DNA from: an uncultured Prevotella sp.
Lineage (GTDB): Bacteria; Bacteroidota; Bacteroidia; Bacteroidales; Bacteroidaceae
Direction of reading: 5' to 3'
DNA length: 62,250 bases
Assembly: GCA_900322175.1 (NCBI GenBank)
Contig: ONYZ01000017.1
Span: forward strand, 1 to 62,250
In this document: positions 8,083-17,113 of the stretch, in pieces
How positions within the stretch are numbered: position 1 is the stretch's first letter
How the letters are laid out: the number at the start of each line of letters is the position of its first letter
Notes under the pieces: model-generated
What the model saw: only the letters and a program-made list of their open reading frames with translations
Database searches by the model: none
Told to the model about the DNA's origin: nothing
Program-made: the position numbers and the translations under genes

Positions 8083-8114
8083 CAAAGGTACAACGATTTT
8101 TTGAATCTAACAAA
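8083..8114 (-). promoter_or_regulatory. Bacteroidota-type promoter of the predicted small RNA
   Basis: TTTG at 8114-8111 (-33) and TACCTTTG at 8090-8083 (-7) with a 20-base spacer. This is an exact match to the form TTTG-N19/21-TAnnTTTG known for Bacteroidota housekeeping sigma factors. Confidence 0.7.
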
Positions 8115-8266
8115 TATTTGTGCAGAAATAGTATGTTATTTAACATTATTATTGACTTAGGTCAAACTATTGTGCTCGCACACAACAATTATTTACTTAT
8201 TTTTACTTGGTTTTAACAAAACTTGTTCTACCTATGGCTCCGCCTGAAAGTAGTCTCGTTCGAGAA

Positions 8267-8311
8267 AACCAAAATAATATTTGGTTATCTTCTCACTTAT
8301 TCGTACCTTTG
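8267..8311 (+). promoter_or_regulatory. Promoter and overlapping palindrome of the glycosyltransferase operon
   Basis: TTTG at 8280-8283, a 20-base spacer and TACCTTTG at 8304-8311 form a near-ideal promoter. The expected start point is within a base or two of the ATG at 8317, so the mRNA may be leaderless. A perfect inverted repeat AACCAAA/TTTGGTT (8267-8273 and 8280-8286, 6-base spacer) overlaps the -33 box and is positioned like a repressor operator. Confidence 0.65.
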
Positions 8312-8316
8312 CAACC

Positions 8317-9567
8317 ATGAATGTACTAATTGTAAATACAAGCGAGCATACAGGCGGGGCAGCAGTAGCTGCCAACCGCCTGATGATGGCTCTGATAAAT
8401 AATGGTGTAAAAGCCAAGATGCTGGTACGCGACAAGGAAACCGACTCGCTTACCGTCGTTGGTATGAACCGTCACATAGTGGGAGAATGGTTCTTTGTGT
8501 ACGAACGACTGCAGATATGGATAAGTAATATGTTCCGTCGCAAGAATCTCTTTAAGGTCTCAACGGCCAGTACTGGCTTCGATATCACACGACTGCCAGA
8601 ATTTAAGGAGGCAGATATCATACACCTGCACTGGATAAACCAGGGATTCCTGTCGCTAGCGTCGATTGAGAAGATTGTGAAGAGCCAAAAGCCTGTGGTA
8701 TGGACCATGCACGATATGTGGGAGGCTACAGCCATCTGTCATCATGCTTACGAGTGTACCAACTATCAATCGGAGTGTCACCACTGTCCGTTCCTTAGTT
8801 CGCCTGGCAAGCACGACCTATCTTACAAGGTGTTTCACAAGAAACAGCGCCTGTCGGCCTACCCGATCCACTATGTGGCAGTAAGTAAATGGTTGGCCGA
8901 CCGAGCCAAGCAGAGCGCACTGATAGGCAAACAGCCTATCCACGTTATCCCCAACTCTATCTCACCCTCACAGTTCAGTATGATTAACCGTACTGACGCA
9001 CGTGCAATGCTGTCTGTGAAAGAAAAATACCTTGTAGCATTTGGTGCAGCTCGTATCGACGATGATATCAAGGGCCTGAGTTATTTGCTTGAAGCCCTTA
9101 GGATACTTATCAGAGAGCATGAATATAAATCTAGCGACATAAGACTACTGCTATTTGGAGGCATAAAGGACGAGAGTAAACTGAATGAGATACCCGTGGA
9201 GCACACATACTTTGGCTATGTAAACGATCATAGTCGCATGTCGCAGATATACTCTGCAGCCAATGTTGTGGTATCGTCATCGCTCTACGAGACATTCGGG
9301 CAGACACTTATCGAAGCCCAACTCTGCGGATGCATCCCCGTGGCATTCAACAACAGTGGTCAAAGCGATATTATCCATCACAAGGAAGACGGTTACCTGG
9401 CCGACTATCTGTCAGCTAGCAGTCTGGCTGACGGACTGGAGTGGGCATTCAACGCCAAGATTGAACCTCGCGACCAAAAGAAAGGCGTGATACGCAGATA
9501 TGCCGAAAGTGTGGTTGCAGCACAATACATACACCTATACCAAGATATAAGTAAGACAAATATATGA
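8317..9567 (+). CDS. GT4-family glycosyltransferase
   Basis: A retaining GT-B glycosyltransferase of 416 residues counted from ATG 8317. The N-terminus MNVLIVNTSEHTGGAAVAAN has the glycine-rich loop at the start of the first Rossmann domain. The C-terminal domain carries VAFGAARIDD, VVSSSLYETFGQTLIEAQLCG (the E-x7-E type donor-binding motif of GT4) and PVAFNNSGQSD. It probably transfers a sugar from a nucleotide donor during cell-surface polysaccharide synthesis at the inner membrane. The longer frame from 8281 would cover the -7 box and is rejected. The stop overlaps the next start as ATGA (9564-9567), so the two enzymes are translationally coupled. Confidence 0.85.
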   Translation: MNVLIVNTSEHTGGAAVAANRLMMALINNGVKAKMLVRDKETDSLTVVGMNRHIVGEWFFVYERLQIWISNMFRRKNLFKVSTASTGFDITRLPEFKEADIIHLHWINQGFLSLASIEKIVKSQKPVVWTMHDMWEATAICHHAYECTNYQSECHHCPFLSSPGKHDLSYKVFHKKQRLSAYPIHYVAVSKWLADRAKQSALIGKQPIHVIPNSISPSQFSMINRTDARAMLSVKEKYLVAFGAARIDDDIKGLSYLLEALRILIREHEYKSSDIRLLLFGGIKDESKLNEIPVEHTYFGYVNDHSRMSQIYSAANVVVSSSLYETFGQTLIEAQLCGCIPVAFNNSGQSDIIHHKEDGYLADYLSASSLADGLEWAFNAKIEPRDQKKGVIRRYAESVVAAQYIHLYQDISKTNI

Positions 9568-10334
9568 TACGAATAACATACGTAACCATAACATATAATG
9601 CAGCCAAGGTGCTACAGCGGACGCTGGATAGTATGCTAAAACAGGACTATCCCAATATCGAGCACCTGATTATAGATGGCGCATCGACCGACGACACACT
9701 TAAGATTGTCGACGACTATATCACCCTTTCTAATGCCGCCGAAAACGGTCATCAGATACAGGTATCATCCGAGCCAGACAAGGGCATCTACGACGCCATG
9801 AACAAAGGTCTTAGGAGCATGACCGGCGACTACGTATGCTTTCTGAATGCAGGCGACTTCCTGCCCACTCCAGATACAGCCAGCAAAATTGCAGAGGCTG
9901 TCAATGCTCAATGTCCCGCTGTGCTATACGGCGATACCGACATAGTGGATGGCGATGGTCGATTCCTACATCATCGTCGACTGTCACCGCCCGAGAATCT
10001 AACTTGGAAATCCTTCCGTCAAGGCATGTTGGTATGTCATCAGGCATTCTATGCCCGTACCGACTTTGCAATTGCTACGCCATATGACATGCAGTATCGT
10101 TATTCGGCCGATGTAGACTGGTGTATACGTGTGATGAAAGCTGCTGCCAAGGAGAACGTAACCATGCTTAATCTGCACATGGTGGTGGCCAACTACACCC
10201 AAGAGGGACAAACGACACTCCACCACCGCGAATCGCTCTGGGAGCGATATAGGGTGATGGAGCATCATTACGGACGGGTGCAGACTTTCTTACTACACTG
10301 TTGGTTTGCCGTCCGCTCTCTTCTTAAACACTAA
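9564..10334 (+). CDS. GT2-family glycosyltransferase
   Basis: A 256-residue inverting GT-A glycosyltransferase. The N-terminus ITYVTITYNAAKVLQRTL, DGASTDDTL and the SEPDKGIYDAMNKGL segment are typical of the WcaE-like branch of GT2. A metal-binding acidic motif is present in YGDTDIVDGDG, and the acceptor-side loop HQAFYAR follows. It works with the GT4 enzyme upstream (4-base overlap), probably adding successive sugars to a surface glycan. It ends 5 bases before the convergent amylase gene; no clear terminator hairpin is visible between them. Confidence 0.85.
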   Translation: MIRITYVTITYNAAKVLQRTLDSMLKQDYPNIEHLIIDGASTDDTLKIVDDYITLSNAAENGHQIQVSSEPDKGIYDAMNKGLRSMTGDYVCFLNAGDFLPTPDTASKIAEAVNAQCPAVLYGDTDIVDGDGRFLHHRRLSPPENLTWKSFRQGMLVCHQAFYARTDFAIATPYDMQYRYSADVDWCIRVMKAAAKENVTMLNLHMVVANYTQEGQTTLHHRESLWERYRVMEHHYGRVQTFLLHCWFAVRSLLKH

Positions 10335-10338
10335 CTAA

Positions 10339-12384
10339 TTACTTCACTATGATCTTCTTCTTGTTAACGACATAGATGCCCTTGGCCAGTCCGCTGAGGG
10401 CATCAGCGTTATTAGATGCTGTCTTAACCAACCTGCCATCAAGGGTATAAACCTTAGCCTCACCCTGTACGTCAGCCTCAACGGCACTGATGCCAGTGGT
10501 GGTTACGACCCCTTGTAAGCCCTTCTTATTATAATATCCACCATTAGTAAATGCCAGGTCATCGGTCTGTGGAGCGCCTGTATTACTGAAGATAATCTTT
10601 TGTGGCATAGTTGCAGATGAATTCTTCTGCTTAGTACCATCCCATGACCACTTCCATACTTTATTACCATTCTTAGCCTCGCCCAGATAGGTGCAAGCTA
10701 TGCCTGGCCAAGTGCCAGTAGCACTGGTAAAGTTCTCCGAAGGAGAGTCGCACCAAGCCCAGCAATAGATGGTGTTATCCCATGAAGCAGGAGCTTCGAA
10801 GAATGCGCACACCTCGTTCTCGTTAATATTACAGAAATCAGGGATCTCAATTTCAGGTTCCTGCTCCTTTTCTTTATAGGTAAACTCTCGGGTGATGATG
10901 CCGCTCACGGTAGTACCAATAAGCAAACCTACCTTAAGCGTTGTGGTCTTATCAATCTTAATGCTAGAACCAGAATCCACCTTGGTGCCATTAGATGCGG
11001 TTGGTTCAGAGCCATCGGTGGTATAAACCAGTTTTGCATCACTAGTAGCCGAAACAGCAATCAGATTAACATCAAAAGCGTCCGTGAAATCACCACTACC
11101 CTGGTCGGCCCATGCTGTCTCTAGTGTATTAGCCAGATAGTAGGCATAGTGATAACCAGAAAGTATCTTGGTCCACGTAGTGCTACTTGGGTTAACCTTC
11201 GAGGTATTTCCTATCACAGCAAACAACTTCTCGTCGGTAATAAAAGCGAAATGTGTTTTGATATTCGATGTAGGATTGCCATCTATCGCATACTTAGAAG
11301 TATTAGCAATGCCAGCCAACTTACGTGCCTCAATCATTGCCTTAATCTCTGGCTTGTAGGCCTGCCAGTGCTTCAGGAAAACACATGGCGTGCCAGGCAT
11401 AGCCAGCATAAAGGCATTGGCAGCCAAAGTATCCTTCTTAAGAGGACCGTTTGAAGTTCCATCAGGACGCACCTCGGTATCGTGGTTCTCTACAAAAGTA
11501 ACAGCATACTGGCGATATGCTCCTTGTTCAAAGCTAGTACTAACAAGTGGCCAGTTACCATCATTCTGCTTTTTAAGATATGACCAGTCCTGTTTGTCTG
11601 TGGCATTACGAACCACATACTTAAACTGGAAGTCGAAAGCAGCACTGGTCTTATCTGTACCATCAATCCATGTACGTATTTTAGAACTGCCATCCCAATA
11701 CTCTCCTACCGAGAACAGTGGCTGACTATCCTCATTATACATCTTGGTATACTCAGCACCATAGCCCTTCACCATATCGTAACGGAAACCAGCGTAACCT
11801 AAATCGTTAAGCAAGAACTTAAGATAAGCCTTAACGTTTTTCTGCACGTTCTCACTCTTGTGGTCGAGGTCGCGCATGCCATCCCAGCCTTCGCCAGTAT
11901 CCCTATTAGGACCTACCTGATAACCATTCTTGGCAGCCTCATCGTTGCTACATATATCATTATATGTGAGCTGGTAAGTCACACCATTATATTCTTCAGC
12001 GGGGAAGTCGGTCCAAGATGAATAATTACGGCGATGATTGATGACAACATCGGCAATTGTACCAAGGTTTTTTGCCTTGAAGGTGTTAATCATCGAACGT
12101 AGCTGCTTTTCATTACCGAACGAACTGTTGTAATTAGTAAACCAATACAGGTCGTCATAACCCATCGACGATCCCCCGCAGTTACCACTCTGAGGAATCC
12201 ATATCAGGTCGAAACTTGTTGCCAAGTCATTAGCCTGCTTTTCGAGAGCCGCCCATTGAGAATCGTCGTACGAATCCCAATAGAATCCCTGCAACATCAC
12301 GCCCTTATAGTTCTCGGGCCACCCCTGTGCCATCGCAGCTATAGCTACGAAGCAGATTATCAATGTAGAGTAAAATCTTCTCAT
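10339..12384 (-). CDS. Secreted GH13 alpha-amylase with starch-binding module and C-terminal sorting-type tail
   Basis: A 681-residue enzyme with a signal peptide (residues 1-19, cleavage near AMAQ). The GH13 barrel has region I DVVINH (112-117), the nucleophile Asp203 in GFRYDMVKGY, acid/base Glu228 in SVGEYWDG and region IV FVENHD (Asp302). A chitobiase/HexA-like C-terminal sheet (VYTTDGSEPTA) follows. Next comes a CBM26-like starch-binding module with aromatic residues (YCWAWCDSP, KVWKWSWDG), and finally a short tail ISAVEADVQGEAKVYTLDGR ending in KIIVK like Bacteroidota secreted enzymes. It would cut starch outside the cell. It has its own promoter (12420-12427) and a LacI-type operator, shared with the SusC operon upstream. 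Confidence 0.9.
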   Translation of the reverse strand: MRRFYSTLIICFVAIAAMAQGWPENYKGVMLQGFYWDSYDDSQWAALEKQANDLATSFDLIWIPQSGNCGGSSMGYDDLYWFTNYNSSFGNEKQLRSMINTFKAKNLGTIADVVINHRRNYSSWTDFPAEEYNGVTYQLTYNDICSNDEAAKNGYQVGPNRDTGEGWDGMRDLDHKSENVQKNVKAYLKFLLNDLGYAGFRYDMVKGYGAEYTKMYNEDSQPLFSVGEYWDGSSKIRTWIDGTDKTSAAFDFQFKYVVRNATDKQDWSYLKKQNDGNWPLVSTSFEQGAYRQYAVTFVENHDTEVRPDGTSNGPLKKDTLAANAFMLAMPGTPCVFLKHWQAYKPEIKAMIEARKLAGIANTSKYAIDGNPTSNIKTHFAFITDEKLFAVIGNTSKVNPSSTTWTKILSGYHYAYYLANTLETAWADQGSGDFTDAFDVNLIAVSATSDAKLVYTTDGSEPTASNGTKVDSGSSIKIDKTTTLKVGLLIGTTVSGIITREFTYKEKEQEPEIEIPDFCNINENEVCAFFEAPASWDNTIYCWAWCDSPSENFTSATGTWPGIACTYLGEAKNGNKVWKWSWDGTKQKNSSATMPQKIIFSNTGAPQTDDLAFTNGGYYNKKGLQGVVTTTGISAVEADVQGEAKVYTLDGRLVKTASNNADALSGLAKGIYVVNKKKIIVK

Positions 12385-12419
12385 ACGCCTTTAGTTATTT
12401 GTATTACTGTTTTCTGGTG

Positions 12420-12427
12420 CAAAGATA
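12420..12427 (-). promoter_or_regulatory. -7 box of the GH13 amylase promoter
   Basis: TATCTTTG on the minus strand, about 36 bases before the amylase ATG. No good TTTG -33 box is present because a terminator hairpin (12435-12461) occupies that area. Activation from the upstream palindrome is therefore plausible. Confidence 0.55.
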
Positions 12428-12434
12428 TGAAAAA

Positions 12435-12461
12435 AGCCGCTTGGTTATTCTCCAAGCGGCT
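12435..12461 (-). terminator. Terminator hairpin immediately upstream of the amylase -7 box
   Basis: Perfect 10-bp stem AGCCGCTTGG/CCAAGCGGCT with a 7-base loop, followed on the minus strand by TTTTTT. It would end transcripts coming from the sus-like operon just before the amylase promoter. Confidence 0.7.
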
Positions 12462-12482
12462 CAAAATCCACAAGATATCTTA

Positions 12483-12496
12483 TGCAATCGGTTGCA
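12483..12496. promoter_or_regulatory. LacI-type operator candidate upstream of GH13
   Basis: TGCAATCGGTTGCA differs at two positions from the perfect palindrome TGCAAACGTTTGCA found before SusC. Its centre lies 62.5 bases upstream of the -7 box, almost exactly as in the SusC promoter. The form fits LacI-family operators with a central CG. Confidence 0.5.
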
Positions 12497-12639
12497 CTAC
12501 ATAAAAAAACTCGGTTCAGAAGAAGTCAGTCAAATGCTTGTCAAAAAACGTCAATTAATTCAAAACGTCGTATGAATTAATTGATTTGATGATTTTAATT
12601 AATTCATGCGCATTTTGGGTAGTCAGAACAATTAACAAG

Positions 12640-12677
12640 CAAGCGAGCCGTGCGCTTAACAACACACGGCTCGCTTG
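12640..12677 (-). terminator. Terminator-like hairpin after the SusF-like gene
   Basis: A 13-bp perfect stem CAAGCGAGCCGTG/CACGGCTCGCTTG with a 12-base loop, 20 bases beyond the SusF-like stop. The following sequence is only moderately T-rich, so it may be a partial terminator or an RNA-stabilising end. The remaining non-coding sequence (12500-12640) is AT-rich with an inverted repeat at 12551-12584 and no gene. Confidence 0.6.
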
Positions 12678-12696
12678 AGAAGTATTATTTGTCTTA

Positions 12697-14574
12697 TTAC
12701 TCTACTGTGCAGTAGATGTTGTCAGAGTCCTTACGTGTTGGGTACAACTTGATGGTGTTACCTGCTACACCAATGTTAGCACCATTAGCAACTAGGTTAC
12801 CAAGTGTCTCTCCACCGAGATTAATAGCCCAGTCAGCATTTACACGGAACTTCCATCCATTAGCTGTTACACCGGCACCTGTTGCTTCGAAGCAGTAGTC
12901 GGTAGCATTCCATGTCATGTCAACATCGCCACCCCATCCGTTGAAGTCGCCGATGATACCCATCTTCTCAACCTTTACAGCATTCAGGGTAAGGTTAGCC
13001 AGGTCGAGTGTTACAAAGTAAACACCTTCGCCGTCAGCAGCCTTGATATTGTCGCTACCCTTCTCGAAGCCACCAGTGATTTCAGTGAAAGTATTACTAT
13101 TCAACTGACTATCCCAGTCACCTGCCACCTTCTGGAACTTAAACTCTACGCCCCAGCCATTCGGATCGGCTACATACAGGAAACCTGTGTAGATACCGCT
13201 TTCGTCGGTAAGAGCCAACTTCTGCTCTGCATTAGCCCAACCATCGGTTGCACCAATGAAGTAAACGTATGGATCAAAGTCCAGAGGAGTGATGGTATAG
13301 GTCAACTCAGCCATATTAATCTGGATGCGGATGAACTTAGAAGTACCGTCAACCTTGAATGAACCATCATCACCACCGAGTGAGCTACGACGAGCCAGTG
13401 AGCCTGAGAGGCCATTATTTCCGTTACCAGAAGTTGTACCATACAACTTAGACCAGTCATTGTCATTAGCAATAGCATCACAAGCCTCGTCATCACCAAT
13501 AGCGAACCAGATGTCACCACCTGTACCCTCAAGTACATAAGTGAAGATAGGATCGTCAGCTACACTAGCATTGCTGTGTGAGAACTTCTGTGACTTAGAT
13601 GCTGCAGAACCTGCCCAATCCTCAGGACCACCAATCAGATAATAAGCATCTGCTACGTTGATAGGCTGAATGGTATAGGTGAAATCAATCATGTTCAAAG
13701 TAATCTTCAGCTTCTTAGCACCTGTTACGTGGAATGAATGGTCACCATCACTAAAATTGTAGCGGAAATCCAGTGTTCCTGTAAGATCCTCGCTAGCACC
13801 CTTGGTACCGAGCAGCAGCTTCCAGTTGTCATCATTAGCAATAGCATCGAGGGCAGCATCGTCACCTATTGCGAACCAGCAGTCATCGCCACCAGCATCA
13901 ACAACGATTGAGAAGATAGGATCCTCGTAAACATCAGCATCACTGTGGTTGAACTTCTGAGTACGAGCACCGTCAGCACTCCAACCGCCAGCTGCACCAA
14001 TTACATAGTAAGCAGGCGAAATCTGAACCTTATTCAGCGGAGTAAAGGCTACGTTCTTCTCGGCGAAGAAATTCTCACCGGGCTTACCTACGATTGCTAA
14101 TGAAGTACCATCAGTTAATGTGTAGAGTACTGTACGCATATACAGAGTTGTAGTAGCTGGATTGCGAGTAATATCATTAAAGTAAGAATCCTGCAATGTG
14201 GTAGGATCAACACTAATCTCGCTAACACCTTCAAGGCTGTTGGCATCAAGAGTAATTGACTGGTTGAAGTCTTCGCTCTTAGAGAACTCGACTTGTGCCT
14301 TCAGAATAGTGTTAGCAGGCATAGCCCCCTGATTAACACTCACAGTACCAACAGGAATCTCCTTGATAGCAGTTCCATCTTCTGCAATGTATTCAGAGAG
14401 ATCGATAGTTGTAGGAGCGTTGGCTGCCACACTAACGTCACTCATCTGTAGCAGGCTCTCAGGCAGATTTGTCTGTGGCACGAACTCGGTATCGAAGTCC
14501 TGATTACAGGCTACGAGTCCCAAGCTGAGAAGAGCCATTGTATATAAACCTAACTTTTTCATCTTCTTATTCAT
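12697..14574 (-). CDS. SusF-like outer-membrane starch-binding lipoprotein
   Basis: A 625-residue lipoprotein with lipobox LVAC (Cys23). After an N-terminal Ig-like SusE/F domain it has a series of binding modules. Two are clear repeats of each other: YYVIGAAGGWSADGA with WFAIGDDAALDAIANDD, and YYLIGGPEDWAG with WFAIGDDEACDAIANDN. Two further modules follow (VYFIGATDGW; MGIIGDFNGWGG near the C-terminus). The FNGW/DGW tryptophans are typical starch-contact residues of SusE/SusF. It sits at the cell surface holding starch for the SusC/D porter. Stop at 12697; it is the last gene of the operon, 31 bases after the SusE-like gene. An alternative start is the Met at residue 5. Confidence 0.85.
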   Translation of the reverse strand: MNKKMKKLGLYTMALLSLGLVACNQDFDTEFVPQTNLPESLLQMSDVSVAANAPTTIDLSEYIAEDGTAIKEIPVGTVSVNQGAMPANTILKAQVEFSKSEDFNQSITLDANSLEGVSEISVDPTTLQDSYFNDITRNPATTTLYMRTVLYTLTDGTSLAIVGKPGENFFAEKNVAFTPLNKVQISPAYYVIGAAGGWSADGARTQKFNHSDADVYEDPIFSIVVDAGGDDCWFAIGDDAALDAIANDDNWKLLLGTKGASEDLTGTLDFRYNFSDGDHSFHVTGAKKLKITLNMIDFTYTIQPINVADAYYLIGGPEDWAGSAASKSQKFSHSNASVADDPIFTYVLEGTGGDIWFAIGDDEACDAIANDNDWSKLYGTTSGNGNNGLSGSLARRSSLGGDDGSFKVDGTSKFIRIQINMAELTYTITPLDFDPYVYFIGATDGWANAEQKLALTDESGIYTGFLYVADPNGWGVEFKFQKVAGDWDSQLNSNTFTEITGGFEKGSDNIKAADGEGVYFVTLDLANLTLNAVKVEKMGIIGDFNGWGGDVDMTWNATDYCFEATGAGVTANGWKFRVNADWAINLGGETLGNLVANGANIGVAGNTIKLYPTRKDSDNIYCTVE

Positions 14575-14605
14575 TTGATTAAACTATCCTATAATACTGA
14601 CGTAA

Positions 14606-15493
14606 TTACTGTAGGACAAACTCTACTTCACCCTTGTTCAGATCAACAGTGATATCAAGAACGCCACCAGGGAATCCTGGGAATGAATACGAGCCCTTAC
14701 CCTTCATAATTGTCTTCTTGAACACGCCATTAGTAAACTCAAAATCAGTTGCCGTATCATCAACCATGAATCCATAAGAGTCGCCTCCGTCCCAGCCAGT
14801 AAGCTTACCGTAGAAGCGGAAGGTAAGGTCGCCCTCTGGCATCTCAACAGAACCCTTGAATACCTTGCTACCAATCTCTGTTTCCTTAATAAACCAGTTA
14901 CCCTTTACAAGTTTATCCTTATTTCCTTCTGACGGCTCATCCCATCCACTGCAATTACCAATAACCCAAAGAGTTGCCTTGGTTGGGACATTGCAGTAAG
15001 CAGCCATGTGGTTGAATGTAACAACATTAGAAGTAATCTCTGTGCCAGGAATCACCTCTGATTGTGTAGTCTGGATATTTGCAACAACTCTCATCGATAT
15101 TGCACGGAAGCCCATATCCTGATACTCATCTTCAGTTTTGAATCCATCAAGCTTACAGATTGCCTTAGCTATCTCTTCGCCACTGAGAAGTGCTTTACAT
15201 GAGATAAAACTTGTTTCCAGCTCTTCCCATGTTGTACCATTAACACTTACCTGTATCTTATAGTTTACTACAGTGTTCACACCATAGTTAGGCTGAGACC
15301 ATGTCAGGCTCACAGTATTGTCTGGACTAAGCTGGATATACTGATCAGCCAGAGGCGACTGGTTCACCACAAACTCTGTAGCTGTGTGATTCTCGCCGAG
15401 TTTTGGATTGTCGTCGCGATCGCTATCACATGCTGTGAACAGCATGCCAAAAGCAGCGAACAACATACCACTCAAAATATATTTTGCTTTCAT
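14606..15493 (-). CDS. SusE-like outer-membrane lipoprotein
   Basis: A 295-residue lipoprotein with lipobox FTAC (Cys22). It has a SusE-type N-terminal Ig-like domain (VSLTWSQPNYG, YKIQVSVNG) and one C-terminal binding module with TLWVIGNCSGWDEP and FRFYGKLTGWDGG. It is shorter than typical multi-module SusE/SusF proteins, having about one starch-binding module. It belongs to the SusC-D-E-F operon. The spacer before its ATG (15494-15524) is made of AT-rich heptamers. Confidence 0.8.
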   Translation of the reverse strand: MKAKYILSGMLFAAFGMLFTACDSDRDDNPKLGENHTATEFVVNQSPLADQYIQLSPDNTVSLTWSQPNYGVNTVVNYKIQVSVNGTTWEELETSFISCKALLSGEEIAKAICKLDGFKTEDEYQDMGFRAISMRVVANIQTTQSEVIPGTEITSNVVTFNHMAAYCNVPTKATLWVIGNCSGWDEPSEGNKDKLVKGNWFIKETEIGSKVFKGSVEMPEGDLTFRFYGKLTGWDGGDSYGFMVDDTATDFEFTNGVFKKTIMKGKGSYSFPGFPGGVLDITVDLNKGEVEFVLQ

Positions 15494-15524
15494 AACTCTT
15501 AATTCTTAATTCTAAATTCTTAAA

Positions 15525-17093
15525 TTAATAGCCTGTATTCTGTTTCAGGTTCGGATTCGAAATTACATCACTCGAAGCCAGTGGGAACAGATTGTACTTA
15601 GGATCCACAGCGTGAGGAGTACCTACGTTCCTGTTCATACCCTTATGCGACCAGAGGTAATCACTGGTTGTGAGGAGGTTGAAGCGAACCAGGTCACTAC
15701 GACGATGGCACTCCCAAGCCAACTCGCGAGCACGCTCGTTGATAATATCGTTGGAAGTTGGATTAGCAATCTCGCCAACACCGGCACGTGTACGAATAGC
15801 ATTGAATTTAGCGATACCATCGCAACTTACGCCACCTAGTACCTGGCACTCAGCCAACATCAGATATACATCACCCAGACGGAATACAGGGAAGTCGGTG
15901 TCAGGGAATGAGTTAGCACCAGGAATAGTAGAACCATCAGCCTTAAGGTTGGTGAACTTGGTAAATGCATAGCCACTGAAGAAGTCGCTTACATCCTTAA
16001 TTTCCTTGCTCTGTCCATCAGTGAAGAAAGTAGCACGCTGGTCGTCCTCCTCAAACTTGTCGACAAACTGTGGAGTTACACGAATACCACCCCAACCGTT
16101 ACCACCAAGTCCATAGTCAGCGTAAGCCATGTTACCACCCACCTGAGCATTGATGATATAAGTAGTACCACCGTATGCCTGAGTATTGATGTGATCCTGA
16201 TATACACTGAAGATAATCTCGTGACCTACGCCTAGATACTGGTCGTTATCAGCGCAGAACAGCTTCCAGTAGTCACCAGCGCTCTCCAGCTCATAGCCCA
16301 GGTCGATAATCTTCTGGCAGTACTCAGCACACTTCTGATAATTGGCTGTACCAGTATAAACCTTTGCATTCAGGTAAAGCTTAGCCAGAATCATATAGCA
16401 CAGACCCTTACCTGCACGATATTTCTCTGGATTAGCAGGCAAAAGCTCTGCTGTCTCCTCCATATCTTTAGCCAACCATGTGAATAGTTCAGCACGACTT
16501 ATCTGTTGCGGGTTAGCACCACCCACCTCAGAGTTCTCATCAGTGAAAGGCACATTACCAAACAGGTCGATGGCATGCAGATAGCTCAGGCCACGGACGG
16601 CACGAGCCTCAGCACGATACTGCTGCATGGTAGCGTCGCTGCTGTTTGAAGCCTGATCAATCTGACGGATAACCTCATTACAGATAGAAATCTGATAGAA
16701 TACACGGCTATAAGCTGCGCTTACGAACACATCACTTGATGTCCACTGCAGTCCGTGCAAGTCCTTCAGAGTCTGGTCGTTCCAGCCGATAACAGCCTCA
16801 TCGGTAGGCAGTTCCTGCATATTGTAAAGAGCGCGAAGATACTGACCGAAACCACCATCGATACCCTCGATATCAGGGCTTCCGCTATCACCATCGGGCG
16901 AACTTACTGAAAGACCTGAGTAGCACTTTGCCAGCATTTGATTATATGCAGCAGTGCTAGTGAGCACATTCTCCGGCGTGTCCAGATTTGGATCGATTGG
17001 AGTAACATCCAAATCTCCCACGCATGCTGTCAGCGACACGGCGGTAGCAAAGGCAAAGCTGTAAATACCGTATTTATTAATATTGAATTTCAT
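15525..17093 (-). CDS. SusD/RagB-family starch-binding lipoprotein
   Basis: A 522-residue SusD protein with lipobox LTAC (Cys24). The N-terminal TPR scaffold includes EARAVRGLSYLHAIDLFGNVPF, a hallmark of the family, and the C-terminal part has RLGDVYLMLAECQVLGG and RTRAGV. It forms the lid over the SusC barrel and recognises starch outside the cell. Its start is preceded by a clear Shine-Dalgarno-like AGGAGG eight bases upstream, which is unusual among neighbours that mostly lack one. The gap to SusC is 20 bases. Confidence 0.9.
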   Translation of the reverse strand: MKFNINKYGIYSFAFATAVSLTACVGDLDVTPIDPNLDTPENVLTSTAAYNQMLAKCYSGLSVSSPDGDSGSPDIEGIDGGFGQYLRALYNMQELPTDEAVIGWNDQTLKDLHGLQWTSSDVFVSAAYSRVFYQISICNEVIRQIDQASNSSDATMQQYRAEARAVRGLSYLHAIDLFGNVPFTDENSEVGGANPQQISRAELFTWLAKDMEETAELLPANPEKYRAGKGLCYMILAKLYLNAKVYTGTANYQKCAEYCQKIIDLGYELESAGDYWKLFCADNDQYLGVGHEIIFSVYQDHINTQAYGGTTYIINAQVGGNMAYADYGLGGNGWGGIRVTPQFVDKFEEDDQRATFFTDGQSKEIKDVSDFFSGYAFTKFTNLKADGSTIPGANSFPDTDFPVFRLGDVYLMLAECQVLGGVSCDGIAKFNAIRTRAGVGEIANPTSNDIINERARELAWECHRRSDLVRFNLLTTSDYLWSHKGMNRNVGTPHAVDPKYNLFPLASSDVISNPNLKQNTGY

Positions 17094-17113
17094 ATTCTTA
17101 TCCTCCTATTTAA

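Larger units (their letters stand above)
7454..8316. other. Non-coding stretch between GNAT and glycosyltransferase genes
   Basis: No convincing reading frame lies here on either strand. 7454-7830 shows nothing recognisable beyond low-complexity AT-rich sequence. 7832-8080 is a predicted minus-strand RNA with its own promoter and terminator. 8095-8230 is AT-rich. 8267-8311 holds the palindrome and promoter of the glycosyltransferase operon. Confidence 0.6.
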
